Assembly: GCA_018712885.1 (NCBI GenBank) | Contig: DVGE01000038.1 | Span: 1 to 6,448 of the forward strand | DNA: 6,448 nucleotides | DNA from: Candidatus Pullichristensenella stercoripullorum | Lineage (GTDB): Bacteria; Bacillota; Clostridia; Christensenellales; Aristaeellaceae | Reading direction: 5' to 3' | Shown: positions 5,957-6,448 of the stretch, piece by piece | How positions within the stretch are numbered: position 1 is the stretch's first letter | How the letters are laid out: each line of letters begins with the position of its first letter | Program-made: the position numbers and the translations under genes | The notes under the pieces: model-generated | The model's input: the letters and a program-made list of their open reading frames with translations, nothing else | The model's database searches: none | Told to the model about the DNA's origin: nothing

Positions 5957-5971
5957 ATACTTATTGCTTAT
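5957..5971 (-). promoter_or_regulatory. LysR-type activation box (proximal)
   Basis: ATACTTATTGCTTAT is an imperfect repeat of the distal box (ATA...TAT, T-N11-A kept). Its centre is 23 bp from the distal one, about two helical turns, and it abuts the -35 hexamer, as an activation site does. Confidence 0.55.
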
Positions 5972-5979
5972 CGAAAAAT

Positions 5980-5994
5980 ATACGAAATATGTAT
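5980..5994 (-). promoter_or_regulatory. LysR-type recognition box (distal)
   Basis: A perfect inverted repeat ATAC-N7-GTAT, the classical T-N11-A LysR-family box. Its centre (5987) is about 66 nt upstream of the predicted transcription start, the usual place of the high-affinity recognition site. Confidence 0.7.
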
Positions 5995-6002
5995 GGATCA
6001 AC

Positions 6003-6038
6003 ACAAAAATACCTTCGGCGGAACGCTCCCGTCGAAGG
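6003..6038 (-). terminator. Rho-independent terminator of the LysR gene
   Basis: Read on the minus strand, CCTTCG (6038-6033) pairs with CGAAGG (6017-6012). An inner CGGGA/TTCCG stem closes a GCG loop, and the hairpin is followed by TATTTTTG. It starts 16 nt after the LysR stop codon and separates the regulator transcript from the operon promoter. Confidence 0.85.
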
Positions 6039-6054
6039 CACGAATACGGCTGTC

Positions 6055-6448
6055 CTATTCCATTCTTGCGCGCATCATATTGATCTCCTGAATGAACAGG
6101 GAGGTGGCCGGTGAAAACAGTTTGTTCTTCTTCCATACCAACACGCTGTGGGTCATCCGCCGCGGCTTCAGCGGGATAAAGCGCAGGCGCGGGTCGCTGC
6201 GTATGGCGAGCGCGCCGTCCATGCAAAAGGCGCAGCCCAGCCCCTCCGCGACCACCAGGGCGGCGTTGGAAAGCAGGGTGTAAAACATGGGGATCTTCAA
6301 TTCCTTTTCGTCGCACCTCAACCAGTTCAGAACTACCGCCCGGATACTTTCCCGCAACGGCAGGATCAGCGGGTAGGCGATCACATCCTCCGCCGTAAGG
6401 GACGCCTTTTCGGTCAGCGGATGATCGTCCCGCACCAGCAGGCCCCAG
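6055..6448 (-). CDS. LysR-type transcriptional regulator, C-terminal fragment
   Basis: The frame is open to the window edge and encodes 130 residues of a LysR-type substrate-binding domain; the helix-turn-helix N-terminus lies outside. The visible part begins WGLLVRDDHPLTEKASLTAE, the strand and loop entering the second half of the effector domain. It continues with IPMFYTLLSNAALVVAEGLG, then the strand CAFCMDGALA and the returning strand RLRFIPLKPRRMTHSVLVWK, ending in a helix (LFIQEINMMRARME) as in the family. The gene points the same way as the downstream operon and ends in its own terminator, so it is probably transcribed separately. LysR boxes in the gap between them suggest this protein controls the operon, with a small molecule as co-inducer; the ligand cannot be predicted. 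A TAG stop is at 6055-6057. Confidence 0.92.
   Translation of the reverse strand, partial: WGLLVRDDHPLTEKASLTAEDVIAYPLILPLRESIRAVVLNWLRCDEKELKIPMFYTLLSNAALVVAEGLGCAFCMDGALAIRSDPRLRFIPLKPRRMTHSVLVWKKNKLFSPATSLFIQEINMMRARME

Noticed and set aside
5979..5998. Alternative promoter using TTGATC and TATATT on the minus strand
   Set aside because: The spacing is only 13 nt, whereas TAGACA-17-TATAAT further downstream fits both the consensus and the LysR box distances.
1..6448. CRISPR array, tRNA/rRNA genes, insertion sequences or phage genes
   Set aside because: No spaced direct repeats, cloverleaf ends, transposase motifs or terminal inverted repeats were seen on reading both strands.

Overview
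The window is a GC-rich stretch with GC-rich third codon positions and strong AGGAGG-type ribosome binding sites. Gene content (lysyl-tRNA synthetase with an extra tRNA-binding domain, flavodoxins, DUF4405-type cytochrome, carboxymuconolactone decarboxylase (CMD) and cupin proteins) suggests an anaerobic, high-GC member of the Clostridia, perhaps a gut Oscillospirales or Christensenellales lineage. That placement is inference, not read directly from a marker gene.

Layout. (1) Positions 1-1200, plus strand: the 3' two thirds of lysS, fused to a C-terminal Trbp111/EMAP-like tRNA-binding domain and followed by a strong intrinsic terminator at 1307-1342. (2) Positions 1377-5729, minus strand: seven tightly packed genes. 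In transcription order they are a two-domain CMD-family protein, an iron-sulfur flavoprotein with a CX2CX2CX5C motif, an exported (probably lipid-anchored) flavodoxin, a six-helix cytochrome b-like membrane protein (DUF4405 type), a flavin-reductase-family split-barrel protein, a cytosolic flavodoxin, and a small cupin. Gaps are 14, 110, 21 and 32 nt, then a 4-nt ATGA overlap, then a 14-nt overlap, so this looks like one operon. (3) Positions 5748-5948, minus: the C-terminal half of a cyclophilin-like protein, apparently a 5'-truncated remnant that now lies in the operon leader. (4) Positions 5928-5994: a near-consensus sigma-70 promoter (TAGACA, 17 nt, TATAAT) with two LysR-type boxes upstream at about -66 and -43. 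(5) Positions 6055-6448, minus: the C-terminal part of a LysR-type regulator with its own terminator at 6003-6038, facing the same way as the operon.

How the genes may work together. The regulator probably senses a small ligand and activates the operon through the two boxes. Five of the seven products are predicted flavin or heme proteins: three in the cytosol (iron-sulfur flavoprotein, split-barrel flavoprotein, flavodoxin), one in the membrane (cytochrome) and one outside the membrane (lipoprotein flavodoxin). This gives a plausible chain that carries electrons from cytosolic flavins, through a di-heme membrane protein, to or from an extracytosolic flavodoxin. The CMD and cupin proteins could act on a small organic (for example cyclic, lactone-like or electrophilic) substrate. 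The individual families are known. The direction of electron flow, the substrate and the combination as a pathway are inference.
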